A stretch of DNA of 64,000 nucleotides from the NCBI GenBank assembly GCA_021808665.1, contig JAKBBA010000001.1, forward strand, positions 62,001 through 126,000, given 5' to 3'. The notes under the pieces were generated by a model. It was not told the origin of the DNA, did not search any database, and saw only the letters and a program-made list of their open reading frames with translations. Origin of the DNA: Actinomycetes bacterium (GTDB lineage: Bacteria > Actinomycetota > Acidimicrobiia > Acidimicrobiales > Palsa-688). A program made the position numbers and the translations under genes. Of this stretch, positions 16,065 through 24,980 are shown one piece after another (the first letter of the stretch is position 1; each line of letters begins with the position of its first letter).

Positions 16065-17260
16065 TTGGCGCTCGTCGATCCCAAGCGCTCCACGGCTAGA
16101 CGGGCGAAGTGACGCCCTGATCGATCAGCCTCGAGCACGTCCTCCACGCTACCTGGGACACCGAGGCTGTAGTTGTCGAGGGCCTGCTGGATCACCTTTG
16201 GAATGTCAACCCAGCGAATGCGCCCGCCGATGAATGCCTCGACGGCAACCTCGTTTGCGCCGTTGAGCCACGCGGGTGCACAACCGCCGGCGCGCCCTGC
16301 TTCGTAGGCCAGGCCGAGGCAGGGAAAGGAATCCCGGTCAGGTGGCTCGAAGTCGAGCTGGCGGCTTGCGGTCCAGTCCAGAGCGCCGAAGGGGGTTCCC
16401 AGGCGTTCCGGGTAGGAGAGGGCGTAGCCGATAGGGAGTCGCATGTCGGGGTCGGAGAGCTGAGCCAGGGTCGCTCCGTCGGCTGTTTCGACCATCGAGT
16501 GCACTACGGACTGCGGGTGCACCACGACCTGCACGTCGTCGTAGTCGACACCGAAAAGCTCGTGGGCTTCGATCACCTCAAGCCCTTTGTTCATTAGGGT
16601 CGATGAGTCCACCGTGATCTTCGGTCCCATTGACCACGTCGGGTGGTCAAGGGCCTGGGCCAGCGTCACCTCGCGGAGCGCGCTCGACGGCATGCCTCGG
16701 AAAGGCCCACCGCTAGCGGTGAGGATGATCCGCCGCAGCCGTGTCCCGTCGATGTCAGGTAGCGCGGCCATCTCCCCCGGCGAAAGGATCGCGCGCAAGC
16801 ATTGGTGGATAGCGCAGTGTTCCGAGTCGACCGGGATGATCTCGGCCCCGGGGGTACGCCGAGCAGCCTGGACGACCGGGCCACCCGCGATCAAAGATTC
16901 CTTGTTCGCAAGCGCCAGCCGGCGGCCGTCTTCGAGGGCGGCGAGCGTTACGGGAAGCCCCGCGAAGCCGACGACGCCATTAACTACGACGTCCGCTCCG
17001 ACCGAGATCGCCTCGAGCGCGCCGGCGCCCACGAGAAGCTCGACCCCCCTCGGAAGAATCTCGGCGAGCTCGGCTGCTCCTGAGGGGTCGGCGAGGGCCA
17101 CTCGCTGCGCTCCTAAAACCCGCGCCTGGTCAGCCAGGGTCCGAAACGAGCGGTGGGCTCCTATGGCGACCACCTGGAACTCGTCGGGTGCTCCCAGCAC
17201 CACGTCCACGGCTTGGCGGCCTATCGATCCGGTCGAGCCGACCAGGCTCACCGTTCGCAA
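16061..17260 (-). CDS. dxr: 1-deoxy-D-xylulose 5-phosphate reductoisomerase
   Basis: NADPH-dependent enzyme making MEP from DXP, the committed step of the MEP pathway. Starting at TTG 17260, the NADPH loop GSTGSIG falls at residues 8-14, as in the family. The metal-site region (VDSEHCAIHQCL) and SMVETADGA are conserved. Length about 399, typical. A longer ATG-started frame (to 17479) lies inside cdsA and is a shadow. A GTG at 17251 is an alternative start. The gene begins 5 bases after the cdsA stop. Confidence 0.95.
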   Translation of the reverse strand: MRTVSLVGSTGSIGRQAVDVVLGAPDEFQVVAIGAHRSFRTLADQARVLGAQRVALADPSGAAELAEILPRGVELLVGAGALEAISVGADVVVNGVVGFAGLPVTLAALEDGRRLALANKESLIAGGPVVQAARRTPGAEIIPVDSEHCAIHQCLRAILSPGEMAALPDIDGTRLRRIILTASGGPFRGMPSSALREVTLAQALDHPTWSMGPKITVDSSTLMNKGLEVIEAHELFGVDYDDVQVVVHPQSVVHSMVETADGATLAQLSDPDMRLPIGYALSYPERLGTPFGALDWTASRQLDFEPPDRDSFPCLGLAYEAGRAGGCAPAWLNGANEVAVEAFIGGRIRWVDIPKVIQQALDNYSLGVPGSVEDVLEADRSGRHFARLAVERLGSTSAK

Positions 17261-17265
17261 CTGCG

Positions 17266-19290
17266 TCAGAGCTTGAAGAAGACGACTACGAAATAGGCTG
17301 CGGGCAGCGCAAGCAGAAGAGAGTCGAAGCGGTCCAGAACTCCTCCATGACCTCCCAGCAGCGTCCCGGAGTCCTTGAGCTGGAGATCCCGCTTGAGCAG
17401 GGACTCGAATAGGTCGCCCGCAGGAGCGATCAGGCCTACCAGCAGGCCGAGAACGAGACCGTGACGCATACCTCCCCAAGGCGTAAGCGCCTTGCCTACT
17501 ATCGCACCGACGATGATCGCTCCGATCACACCACCTAAGTATCCTTCAAGCGTCTTGTTCGGACTTATAGATGGGGCAAGGGCACGACTGCCGACAGCCC
17601 GTCCCACGAAGTAGGCGGCGATATCGGCGGCGACAGCTACGAGCACAGCGCCGAGGAACTCGCCCTTGCCATGAGGCTGTCGTAGAAGCAGTGCCGAGAA
17701 GGCTCCTAGCAGTCCCACCCAGAAGTAGATCATCACCGTCACTGCGACGTTTACCAACGGCCTGGCTTCGACAACTCCCAGTACGTACCATAGGATCGTG
17801 CCGGCAAAGGTGAGCCCCGCTACCACCACGACCCCTTCGGATCCCTTCCAATAGGCGCCTAGGACGGTACCGGCGGTCGCAACAAGCCCGATAAGGGTGG
17901 CAGGACTGAAGCCAGCCCCCTGCACCATTCGGAAAGCCTCTGCCGCAGCAAGAACACACACGGCCGCAGCGAGGACAACGAGACCTTTGGATCCCGCTGC
18001 GTACGCAACTATCAGAGCTACTGCCAGACCGGCGCCGACCATGACCCGACCGCGGAGGTCGTCACGGGGATCGGCTCCGTTCGAACCAGGGCGAGACGGT
18101 GGCCTGACCGGACCTGGGCGCTGCTGGCCAGGTCTCCTGGGCGAGCTAGCGCCAGATTCTGCCCCTCGACCTCGGCGGGGCGTTGCCCGCCTGGCAGCGG
18201 GGTCGCGTTGCCTCGTTACCTGAGCGCGGCTTGGCTGAAGGTCGTCTTGCTCCTCTCCGTCCTCGGAGAAGCCGTCCTCGAAAGCAGATGTGGCGGCGTC
18301 AGACCTTCGCGGGGACCCTGGGCGGGTCCGTCCCCACCGACCCGCCTGACGGGGGCGGAGATCCGAATCGAGCTCGCCGCCGTCGCGATCGGAGAGGTCG
18401 ATGACCGGGCTTGCAGCGCCACGCGCCCGGACGCGTTCAAAGTCCTCGTCGAAAGAGTAGAGGTCGGAGTGTTCAGTCCGGTTCGAGTCGAGAGCTCCCA
18501 CAGGTGGCTCGTCGCTGACTAGGTCCTCCAGCACGTCCTCCTCATGCCAGCTCTGCTCGTCCCGCCAGTGGGCTTCGCGTCCGCCAAGCGGACTCCACTC
18601 CTCGTTGCCGGAGCGGGGGGAGACAGCGTCATCGTCGAAGTTGAGGCGGGGGACGTCGCCGGTCGGAGGGTCGGTCCAATGGAGCATCTCCGGAGCGGAA
18701 CCGCTGAGCGAGATCGAACCTAGGGAAGGCTCCTCTCCGCCAACGGGGCCTACGGCAAGCTCTGTTGTGCGGTCGTCAGCGCCCGACGGCGCCAACGCGA
18801 CGGGGCCGGCCGGGGTTGCCGGAGGGGAAGCGCCGGCCGGGGAGCGGCGCCTGGAACCGCGATCCTGGGTAGACGTCAAAGGGACCTCTTTTCCTTGTTG
18901 GACATTTTCCTCCTTGCCGGATCCCTCAGGAGAGTCTGGATCCTGCACAACCTCGGGATCGGTTAGTAGCTCGGCTGGCGTTCGTCGAACTGCGGGCGGC
19001 GGAGGTGGCGGACGGTGACGCCTTCTGGGCGGATCAGGGGGACCCTGAGCGAGGGGCGGCAGCGATACTGCCTCCGCTGGATCCACGGAGTCTGGAAGCG
19101 GGAAGCGGTGAGCCGGCCGGGGTCCCGAGGGCGTCGGCGGAACGTCGCCGAATCGGAGTTCGTCTTCAGGCCGCCGCCCGCCGGCTTCGCCCGCGTCCAA
19201 CGCCGCTTGGGCCTCCTCAGCTTTGAGTATCCTCACGCCTTCGCCATGCTTGGGGTCTGGGCGGGGAGGCACTTCATTGCGCTCGTCCAT
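17266..19290 (-). CDS. cdsA: CDP-diglyceride synthase with ~405-residue disordered N-terminal extension
   Basis: The C-terminal ~265 residues are a normal phosphatidate cytidylyltransferase. They contain about seven membrane helices, [12 protein letters not shown] (about 571) and the signature [20 protein letters not shown] with [12 protein letters not shown] (about 620-650). It makes CDP-diacylglycerol for phospholipid synthesis. The N-terminal ~405 residues are unusual: rich in Pro, Asp, Glu, Ser and Arg, with proline runs (PPPPPP), acidic patches and Arg-rich patches near the membrane. They have no recognisable domain and are predicted cytoplasmic. The reading frame is continuous with no good internal start matched to a ribosome site that I could identify. 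Confidence 0.92.
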   Translation of the reverse strand: MDERNEVPPRPDPKHGEGVRILKAEEAQAALDAGEAGGRRPEDELRFGDVPPTPSGPRPAHRFPLPDSVDPAEAVSLPPLAQGPPDPPRRRHRPPPPPPAVRRTPAELLTDPEVVQDPDSPEGSGKEENVQQGKEVPLTSTQDRGSRRRSPAGASPPATPAGPVALAPSGADDRTTELAVGPVGGEEPSLGSISLSGSAPEMLHWTDPPTGDVPRLNFDDDAVSPRSGNEEWSPLGGREAHWRDEQSWHEEDVLEDLVSDEPPVGALDSNRTEHSDLYSFDEDFERVRARGAASPVIDLSDRDGGELDSDLRPRQAGRWGRTRPGSPRRSDAATSAFEDGFSEDGEEQDDLQPSRAQVTRQRDPAARRATPRRGRGAESGASSPRRPGQQRPGPVRPPSRPGSNGADPRDDLRGRVMVGAGLAVALIVAYAAGSKGLVVLAAAVCVLAAAEAFRMVQGAGFSPATLIGLVATAGTVLGAYWKGSEGVVVVAGLTFAGTILWYVLGVVEARPLVNVAVTVMIYFWVGLLGAFSALLLRQPHGKGEFLGAVLVAVAADIAAYFVGRAVGSRALAPSISPNKTLEGYLGGVIGAIIVGAIVGKALTPWGGMRHGLVLGLLVGLIAPAGDLFESLLKRDLQLKDSGTLLGGHGGVLDRFDSLLLALPAAYFVVVFFKL

Positions 19291-19300
19291 GGTGTCCTCC

Positions 19301-19870
19301 TCAGACGGAAAGAAGTTCGTCCTGCTTGTGGACCAGGATTCGATCGATCTCCGAGACGTGCTCGTGGGTCACCTTGTCGAGATCCTTCTCTGCACGATCC
19401 AACTCGTCGCTCGAAATTTCTCCGTCCTTTTCGAGTGTTTCGAGGTCCTTGCGGGCGCTTCTGCGGCACCCACGCACCGCGACACGGCCCTCTTCGGCTT
19501 TGTGGTGAGCGACCTTGACCATCTCCTTGCGACGATCCTCGGTAAGAGGCGGAAAGTTAAGTCTTATGGTCGTCCCGTCATTGTTGGGGTTCACCCCTAG
19601 GTCGGAGTTCTGGATCGCCTTCTCGATAGCTCGAAGAGAGCCCTTGTCATAAGGGGATATCACCATGACCCTCGCCTCTGGCACCTGAATCCCCGCCAGC
19701 TGCTGGAGAGGCACCTCGGAGCCGTAGTAGTCGACTCTGAGCTTCTCAACGAGCGCCGGGGCGGCCCTCCCGGTCCTGATGGTCGACATCTCCGAGCGGG
19801 TGTGCTCCACCGCTTTTTCCATCTTCGCGCGGCAGTCCTCGATTACGGCGTCGACGTAGCTATCCTCCAT
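19301..19870 (-). CDS. frr: Ribosome recycling factor
   Basis: Splits post-termination ribosomes together with EF-G. The three-helix bundle sequence is clear: [30 protein letters not shown], then [30 protein letters not shown], then the C-terminal helices. The conserved Arg in VRGCRR is kept. The start is ATG 19870, giving 189 aa, and overlaps the pyrH stop by one base (TAATG). A longer frame upstream lies in pyrH. The pyrH-frr-cdsA order is near universal. Confidence 0.96.
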   Translation of the reverse strand: MEDSYVDAVIEDCRAKMEKAVEHTRSEMSTIRTGRAAPALVEKLRVDYYGSEVPLQQLAGIQVPEARVMVISPYDKGSLRAIEKAIQNSDLGVNPNNDGTTIRLNFPPLTEDRRKEMVKVAHHKAEEGRVAVRGCRRSARKDLETLEKDGEISSDELDRAEKDLDKVTHEHVSEIDRILVHKQDELLSV

Positions 19871-20613
19871 TATCGGATAAGCGTACCTATCCGCTCGCCT
19901 CCGAGGACGCCATGAAGGTTCCCGGGTGTCATAATGGAGAAAACTCTTATCGGCAAGCTGTTCTCCCGGCACAGGGTGATGGCGGTCAGGTCCATCGCCC
20001 GAAGGTCCCGGGCGAGCACCTCGTCGAAACTGACCTCGTGCAGAAGGCGGGCATCCGTGTCGATCTTAGGATCGGCATCGTAAACGCCGTCAGCACCCCC
20101 GTGCGTCCCTTTCAAGAGCACCTGAGCATCGATCTCGATCGCTCGCAGCGCTCCCGCCGTGTCGGTGGTGAAGAAAGGGTTGCCGGTGCCCGCCGCGAAG
20201 ACGACGACACGCCCCTTCTCAAGATGCCGGATGGCCCTCAGCCGAATGTAGGGCTCAGCGATCTGCGACATACCGATCGCGGTCTGGACTCGCGTGGGCT
20301 GACCCTGGCGCTCCAAGGCGTCTTGAAGCGCCAGAGCATTGATCACCGTTGCGAGCATGCCCATGTAATCGGCGCTAGCCCTGTCCATCCCAGAAGCCAA
20401 CCCGGTCGTGCCACGCCAGATGTTTCCCCCACCGACGACTATCGCCACTTGAGTGCCTAAGGAGGAGCAGACTTCGGCTATCTCCTTGGCTATCCTCTCG
20501 ACGACGACGCCGTCAATGGTCTCGTCCGCTGCTCCACTGGCGAACGCCTCGCCTGAGAGTTTCAGCAGCACCCTGCTCCACGGCGGCTTGGAGATCGCTT
20601 CTTGCGAGTTCAC
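19870..20613 (-). CDS. pyrH: Uridylate kinase
   Basis: Hexameric UMP kinase of the amino-acid-kinase fold that makes [14 protein letters not shown] near the N-terminus, [10 protein letters not shown], the [20 protein letters not shown] helix and [20 protein letters not shown] are conserved. Length 247 with a GTG start at 20613. It lies 120 bases after tsf, separated by a strong hairpin (20688-20726), so it may have its own promoter. Confidence 0.97.
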   Translation of the reverse strand: MNSQEAISKPPWSRVLLKLSGEAFASGAADETIDGVVVERIAKEIAEVCSSLGTQVAIVVGGGNIWRGTTGLASGMDRASADYMGMLATVINALALQDALERQGQPTRVQTAIGMSQIAEPYIRLRAIRHLEKGRVVVFAAGTGNPFFTTDTAGALRAIEIDAQVLLKGTHGGADGVYDADPKIDTDARLLHEVSFDEVLARDLRAMDLTAITLCRENSLPIRVFSIMTPGNLHGVLGGERIGTLIR

Positions 20614-20687
20614 AGTAGACCAAGACTAGTGGCGCACAGACCGACCGTCCGCGATAAGTGCAACCCCGGCTCCCAAAACCGAACGAA

Positions 20688-20726
20688 CTGCTGGTTGTCC
20701 CCTCCTCGGAGGGCTCCAGCCAGCAG
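20688..20726 (-). terminator. Stem-loop between tsf and pyrH
   Basis: On the minus strand the outer arms CTGCTGG and CCAGCAG (20720-20726 and 20688-20694) enclose an inner stem CCCTC-CGAG-GAGGG (20700-20713). The sequence after the stem reads TTCGTTCGGTTTT, a weak U-rich tract. It could end the rpsB-tsf transcript, or attenuate it. Confidence 0.5.
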
Positions 20727-20746
20727 CCCGACCGTAAAGGATTTGC

Positions 20747-21550
20747 TCAGGACCCGATGACCACCTGGGCGAAACGGGTGACCTTGACGCCACCGAGGAA
20801 CTGCTCGACGCTCAGTTTGTCGTCCTTGGCATAAGGCTGCTCAAGCAGGACGCCGCCTGGCGTCCGCTTATACCAACCGTTGAGCTTCCCGTCGACGATT
20901 TTGGCTACTGCCGCTTCAGGCTTGCCCTCGTTACGGGTCTGCGCCTCCAAGGTCGCCCTCTCCGAAGCGACATCAGCCTCGGGAACCTCGTCCCGCCTTA
21001 CGAAGGTCGGCCTGGCAAAAGCCACGTGCACGGCTACGTCGTGGGCCTGCTCTGGAGTTCCACCGTCTAGCTCGACTAGGACCGCGTTCACTCCCCTCCC
21101 GTTTTGCACGTGGAGGTACGAGTCGAGCACGTGCCCCGGGGGGGCCTCGAAACGCTCGACACGACCAACCTCGATATTCTCCCTCAGAGTCAGACGCAAG
21201 TCGTCGATCGAGTCCTTCTTGCTGTCCAGGGCTTCGACGCCTTCTAGTGCGACGAGGCGGGCCAGATCCTCGACCATATCCACGAACTGTGGGGACTTCG
21301 CGACGAAGTCCGTCTCTGACTTCAGCTCCACGAGAGCAGCCCGGTTCGCTTCGACTACCACCGCTACCGCGCCCTGTGAGTTGTCCCGACCGGAACGCTC
21401 AGCTGCCTTGCCCAGACCACGCTCACGAAGCCACGCCGTCGCAGCGGCGAAGTCACCTTCGGTTTCCGTCAGTGCTCGCTTGGCGTCCATCATTCCGGCC
21501 CCGGTAGCGTCCCTAAGGGCCTTTACGTCTTGTGCTGTGAAACTGGCCAT
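20747..21550 (-). CDS. tsf: Elongation factor Ts
   Basis: Nucleotide exchange factor for EF-Tu. The N-terminal UBA-like module (VKALRDATGAGMMDAKRALTE) and the TDFVAKSPQF loop at 80-89, which contacts EF-Tu, are present. ATG 21550 (MASFTAQDV) has an AGGAAG site and lies 10 bases after the rpsB stop. Upstream in-frame sequence belongs to rpsB and is excluded. 267 aa. Confidence 0.97.
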   Translation of the reverse strand: MASFTAQDVKALRDATGAGMMDAKRALTETEGDFAAATAWLRERGLGKAAERSGRDNSQGAVAVVVEANRAALVELKSETDFVAKSPQFVDMVEDLARLVALEGVEALDSKKDSIDDLRLTLRENIEVGRVERFEAPPGHVLDSYLHVQNGRGVNAVLVELDGGTPEQAHDVAVHVAFARPTFVRRDEVPEADVASERATLEAQTRNEGKPEAAVAKIVDGKLNGWYKRTPGGVLLEQPYAKDDKLSVEQFLGGVKVTRFAQVVIGS

Positions 21551-21560
21551 CTGGTTCTTC

Positions 21561-22565
21561 CTAGTCTTCGTCTGATTCCTGGGTAACTGCTGCGCCGTCG
21601 ACAACCATCGACGGGCCGGTCTGATCCGACGTATCACCTGTCGCCGGGACGCCGGGTGCCGACGCCTCCCCCGCCTCGCCGCCGGAGTCCTGCGTGGCCT
21701 GCGATTCGCCCGGCCCGCGGGTAGCGGCTGCGAGACGTGCCTCACGCTCGGCTTGTGCTATCGCAGCTTGACGGCGAGCCTGGCGCTGCTGCTCCTCCCG
21801 TGCGGCTTCTTCCTCCCGTGTCAGCTGGCGTGGGCCTTCGGGGGTCGGCTGCTGCGGCCCGGAGCGCGAAGCCCGACGGGCCGCTATGAAGCGGCCCTCC
21901 TCGACAGCCTCAGCGATCACCCGGCACATCAGGTTCCCAGCCCGGATAGCGTCATCGTTGCCGGGAATGACATAGTCGATGACGTCTGGGTCGCAGTTCG
22001 TGTCCACCACCGCCACGATGGGAAGACCCAGCTTCTTGGCCTCAGTGACCGCTATGTGCTCCTTCTTGGTGTCGATCACGAACACAGCGTCAGGAAGCCG
22101 CCCCATGCTACGGATTCCTCCCAGGTTGCGGTGGAGCTTCTCAAGCTCGCGACTCAGGGTCAGCGCCTCCTTCTTGGGCATAGCCTCGAAGTCACCTGCG
22201 GAGCGCATCCGGTCGTACTCGGCCATCTTGGAGACCCGACCTGCGATAGTAGAGAAGTTGGTCAGCATCCCTCCAAGCCAGCGCTCGTTGACGTAAGGCA
22301 TGCCGCATTGGGTCGCGTAATTCGAGATCGGATCCTGAGTCTGCTTCTTCGTGCCGACAAACAGGATGCTCCCATTGTTGGCCACGAGATCACGGACGAA
22401 CGAATAAGCGGTGTCTATGCGCTCCAGAGTCTGGTTGAGGTCGATGATGTAGATGCCGTTACGCTCGCCAAAGATAAACCTCTTCATCTTCGGGTTCCAG
22501 CGGCGGGTCTGATGACCGAAGTGGACTCCGGCCTCCAAAAGCTGTCTCATGGTGACTACGGCCAT
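21561..22565 (-). CDS. rpsB: 30S ribosomal protein S2 with C-terminal extension
   Basis: Small-subunit protein. The S2 core ([76 protein letters not shown]) covers about residues 1-230. The last ~100 residues are Glu/Ala/Arg-rich and then acidic. Such extensions occur in actinobacterial S2 proteins; their role is unknown. The ATG at 22565 has a GGAAGGAG site. The leader contains a CACCCC/GGGGTG hairpin. Confidence 0.97.
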   Translation of the reverse strand: MAVVTMRQLLEAGVHFGHQTRRWNPKMKRFIFGERNGIYIIDLNQTLERIDTAYSFVRDLVANNGSILFVGTKKQTQDPISNYATQCGMPYVNERWLGGMLTNFSTIAGRVSKMAEYDRMRSAGDFEAMPKKEALTLSRELEKLHRNLGGIRSMGRLPDAVFVIDTKKEHIAVTEAKKLGLPIVAVVDTNCDPDVIDYVIPGNDDAIRAGNLMCRVIAEAVEEGRFIAARRASRSGPQQPTPEGPRQLTREEEAAREEQQRQARRQAAIAQAEREARLAAATRGPGESQATQDSGGEAGEASAPGVPATGDTSDQTGPSMVVDGAAVTQESDED

Positions 22566-22861
22566 GATCGTGAACTCCTTCCCAGCGGTTTGTGAAAGGC
22601 CAAGCTGTTAGCACCCCTAGACGGGGTGACCGTGGGCACAGCCAGGCGTATTCTTGGTATTTAATAGTTTTGTCGTGTGTTTCCGCGTTCGAATCTATCG
22701 GACGCTTTTGGCATTTACGCCTGAAAAGACGTACTGCCTTCGGAGTCTAGCCTGAGAACCTTGCTCTCATCAACGCCGCGGCGAAGCCGAAGATGACAAA
22801 GTCCACGGCCAATCTGATGGCTCCTCTTGGCGTATCATGTCTTGCAGAACCACAGGGTATC
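22566..22861 (-). other. rpsB leader / whiG-rpsB intergenic region
   Basis: This 296-base gap holds the rpsB ribosome site, a 6-bp hairpin (CACCCC 22612-22617 with GGGGTG 22623-22628) flanked by GCTGT/ACAGC arms (22604-22608, 22638-22642), and an AT-richer stretch around 22655-22672 that could hold a promoter. A possible very small ORF (22747-22812) follows the sigma gene. The hairpin position just before rpsB would suit autoregulation by S2, but no known motif is recognised. Confidence 0.4.
22747..22812 (-). CDS. Possible 21-residue membrane microprotein
   Basis: A TTG at 22812 is preceded by GAGGAG with 8-base spacing and opens a 21-codon frame reading MAVDFVIFGFAAALMRARFSG. That gives one short hydrophobic stretch and a basic C-terminus. 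It lies 50 bases after the sigma-factor stop, in the same direction. The ribosome site is better than for many certain genes here, but a frame this short can arise by chance and no homologue is known to me. Confidence 0.3.
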   Translation of the reverse strand: MAVDFVIFGFAAALMRARFSG

Positions 22862-23644
22862 TCAGCGCTCCACCGACGACAGCCGTGACCGCAGGAGCAT
22901 CACGGCCTTGGTGTGGATCTGGCAAACCCGGCTTTCGGTAACACCCAGGACTTGGCCGATCTGCGCAAGCGTAAGTCCCTCGTAGTAGTAGAGGCTGAGC
23001 ACGATCTTCTCACGGTCGCCTAGGCGGTTGATGGCGCCAGCCAGGATCAGTTTCATCTCCTCGACTTCGAAGGTCCCTACAGGGCCGTCGCCCCGATCAG
23101 CCAGGGTGTCACCAAGTGTCAGTGATTCCCCCCGATCGGTCCCCCCACCCGAGATGACCTCGTCAAGACCGACAATTCCGATATACGAGATCTGGCTGAA
23201 GATGCTCTGCAGGTCAGACTCGGAGACTTCCATCTCAGCGGCAACCTCGGCATCGGTTGGGGCTCTGCCAAGGGACGCTTCAAGGGACGCGTATGCCCGT
23301 TCCACCGACCTCGCCTTGGTCCGCACTGATCGGGGAACCCAGTCGATCGAACGTAGCTCGTCGATGATCGCCCCTTTGATCCGGGTGATCGCATAGGTCT
23401 CAAACTTGATGTTCCGCTCGGAGTCGAACTTGTCGATTGCGTCAATCAGACCGAACATTCCGTAGCTAACCAAGTCGGCCTGCTCGATGCTGTGAGGCAG
23501 GCCGGCCGAGACACGGCCGGCAACGAACTTGACGAGAGGCGAGTATCGCACGATCAGTTCGTCGCGCAACGCACGATCTCCTGTCGCTTTGTAACGAGCC
23601 CACAGATCGTCGACGGCTTGTCCGTCCTCCGACGTCTCAACCAT
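22862..23644 (-). CDS. whiG: FliA/WhiG-family RNA polymerase sigma factor
   Basis: Sigma-28-class factor. Region 2 ([41 protein letters not shown], then [28 protein letters not shown]), a region-3 linker and region 4 ([29 protein letters not shown]) are complete in 260 residues. The position beside dprA and rpsB equals that of whiG in Streptomyces, where it controls sporulation. In other actinobacteria the same factor may run motility. No flagellar or sporulation gene is in view, so the regulon cannot be said. ATG 23644 has a GAGGTG site. Confidence 0.92.
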   Translation of the reverse strand: MVETSEDGQAVDDLWARYKATGDRALRDELIVRYSPLVKFVAGRVSAGLPHSIEQADLVSYGMFGLIDAIDKFDSERNIKFETYAITRIKGAIIDELRSIDWVPRSVRTKARSVERAYASLEASLGRAPTDAEVAAEMEVSESDLQSIFSQISYIGIVGLDEVISGGGTDRGESLTLGDTLADRGDGPVGTFEVEEMKLILAGAINRLGDREKIVLSLYYYEGLTLAQIGQVLGVTESRVCQIHTKAVMLLRSRLSSVER

Positions 23645-23740
23645 CGCTGCACCTCGGCTGAAAACTTCTCCTCACGGTGCTAGAGGGTACCCGCGCTTGG
23701 GACTCCAGTGTGTGAAGTACGGCCAATGTCACACCAAAAC

Positions 23741-23746
23741 ACTATA
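23741..23746 (-). promoter_or_regulatory. Candidate -10 box upstream of whiG
   Basis: TATAGT on the minus strand sits in a small AT-rich island (23737-23760) in the 181-base dprA-direction gap before whiG, about 95 bases from its ATG. The -35 region is weak (around TTCGTC). The plus strand at 23743 also reads TATAAT, but no gene follows in that direction. Confidence 0.35.
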
Positions 23747-23825
23747 ATTTGCCCATATAGTCCGACGAAACAGTGCGTCTGAGCGCCTTGCGCTCCTGCG
23801 GTAGGCAGCGAGGGATGGGAAGCTC

Positions 23826-24980
23826 TCAAGTCACCCGAGTATAGAGGCCAGCGCTTTCGACTACCGCGCCTCTTTCCACTAGCTCGTCGAGGGCTTGCAA
23901 AGCCTCCGCCGGGCTTACCTGGCGACTAAGGATCAACTGGTTGGGTGTCATCGGGTACCAGCCCATCGAGTCGAGGACCGATCTTCCAAGAATGCTCAGC
24001 GGGAGGGCCTCAGATCCGCGGAGCCGCCGAGAGGAGGCAGAATCAAAGATTCCCAGGCTGTCTAGAACATCGGTGGCGTCCCTCGCCAGACCAGCGCCCT
24101 CGTATAGAAGCTGGTTCGTACCCTCACTGGCAGCTGATCGCACCGCGCCGGGGACGGCCCGGACCTCTACCCCTCGCGCCAAGGCCGCCTCTACTGTTAT
24201 AAGGCTCCCGCCTCGCGCGTGGGATTCCACCACCACGACAAGGCGGGCCAGCCCAGCGATGATCCGGTTGCGCGAAGGAAAGCGCCACGCCTGAGCGGGC
24301 CTCCCGGGCGCCGTTTCCGACACGACAGCTCCGCTTGTAGCCACCTGCTCCCAGAGGACTGCATTGCGCTTGGGGTAGACGACGTCCACTCCGCTGGCCA
24401 CGACAGCCACTGGCGCTGAGGGCGCACCGGCCTTCGTCGCGTCGACAGCGCCCCTGTGCGCGGCACCGTCGATGCCGATGGCCAGCCCGCTAACCACGCA
24501 GACTCCCGCCGCCGTAAGGTCTCTACCCAGCTCGTAGGCGGTAGCAATCCCACAACTCGTAGCGTTGCGCGTCCCGACCACCGCAACACACGGGTCCCGC
24601 AGGGCTTCGAGCCGTCCTCGCCAGAACACAGCCCCAGGCGGACTAGGATCGGACACTAGAGCCTCTGGGAACTCCGGCTGCCCGCTCCAGGTCACATGGA
24701 TCCCTCTTGCGGCGAAGGGTCTCCACCACTTTGGCGGGTCGACCTTTGCGGTCAGTAACCGCCAGGCTGCTCCAGGACGGCGCTCATTGCAACTCTCCGA
24801 AGCATGTGCAGTCGATTCAGGTCGCCCGTTAGGCCGCTCCAAGGTCCCCGCTTGGACGGCCTGCCACGCAGCACGCGGGTCGTAGTTGCGCAGAATGCTT
24901 ACGAGGTTCGCCGGACCCATACCGGGCAGCGCGCTGAGCGCCGCCACGTAGGCGTCCTCTTCGTCGCCGGGACGTGTCAT
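23826..24980 (-). CDS. dprA: DNA-processing protein DprA
   Basis: Binds incoming single-stranded DNA and loads RecA during natural transformation. An N-terminal HhH-like part (ALSALPGMGPANLVSIL) comes first. The Rossmann core has VAVVGTRNATSCG (about 133-145), GLAIGIDGAAHRGA and FPSRNRIIAGLA. A winged helix follows at the C-terminus (MTPNQLILSRQVSPAEALQALDELVERGAV). ATG 24980 overlaps the comM stop (ATGA), giving 384 aa. A longer frame upstream lies inside comM. Together with comM it hints at DNA-uptake ability, though no uptake pore genes are in view. Confidence 0.95.
   Translation of the reverse strand: MTRPGDEEDAYVAALSALPGMGPANLVSILRNYDPRAAWQAVQAGTLERPNGRPESTAHASESCNERRPGAAWRLLTAKVDPPKWWRPFAARGIHVTWSGQPEFPEALVSDPSPPGAVFWRGRLEALRDPCVAVVGTRNATSCGIATAYELGRDLTAAGVCVVSGLAIGIDGAAHRGAVDATKAGAPSAPVAVVASGVDVVYPKRNAVLWEQVATSGAVVSETAPGRPAQAWRFPSRNRIIAGLARLVVVVESHARGGSLITVEAALARGVEVRAVPGAVRSAASEGTNQLLYEGAGLARDATDVLDSLGIFDSASSRRLRGSEALPLSILGRSVLDSMGWYPMTPNQLILSRQVSPAEALQALDELVERGAVVESAGLYTRVT

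Noticed and set aside
17261..17479. N-terminal extension of dxr
   Set aside because: It lies inside the conserved cdsA C-terminus and has no homology to Dxr; the real N-terminus starts near 17260.
23743..23748. Plus-strand TATAAT in the dprA-whiG gap
   Set aside because: It faces no rightward gene; it overlaps the minus-strand -10 candidate for whiG and is probably chance in an AT-rich patch.
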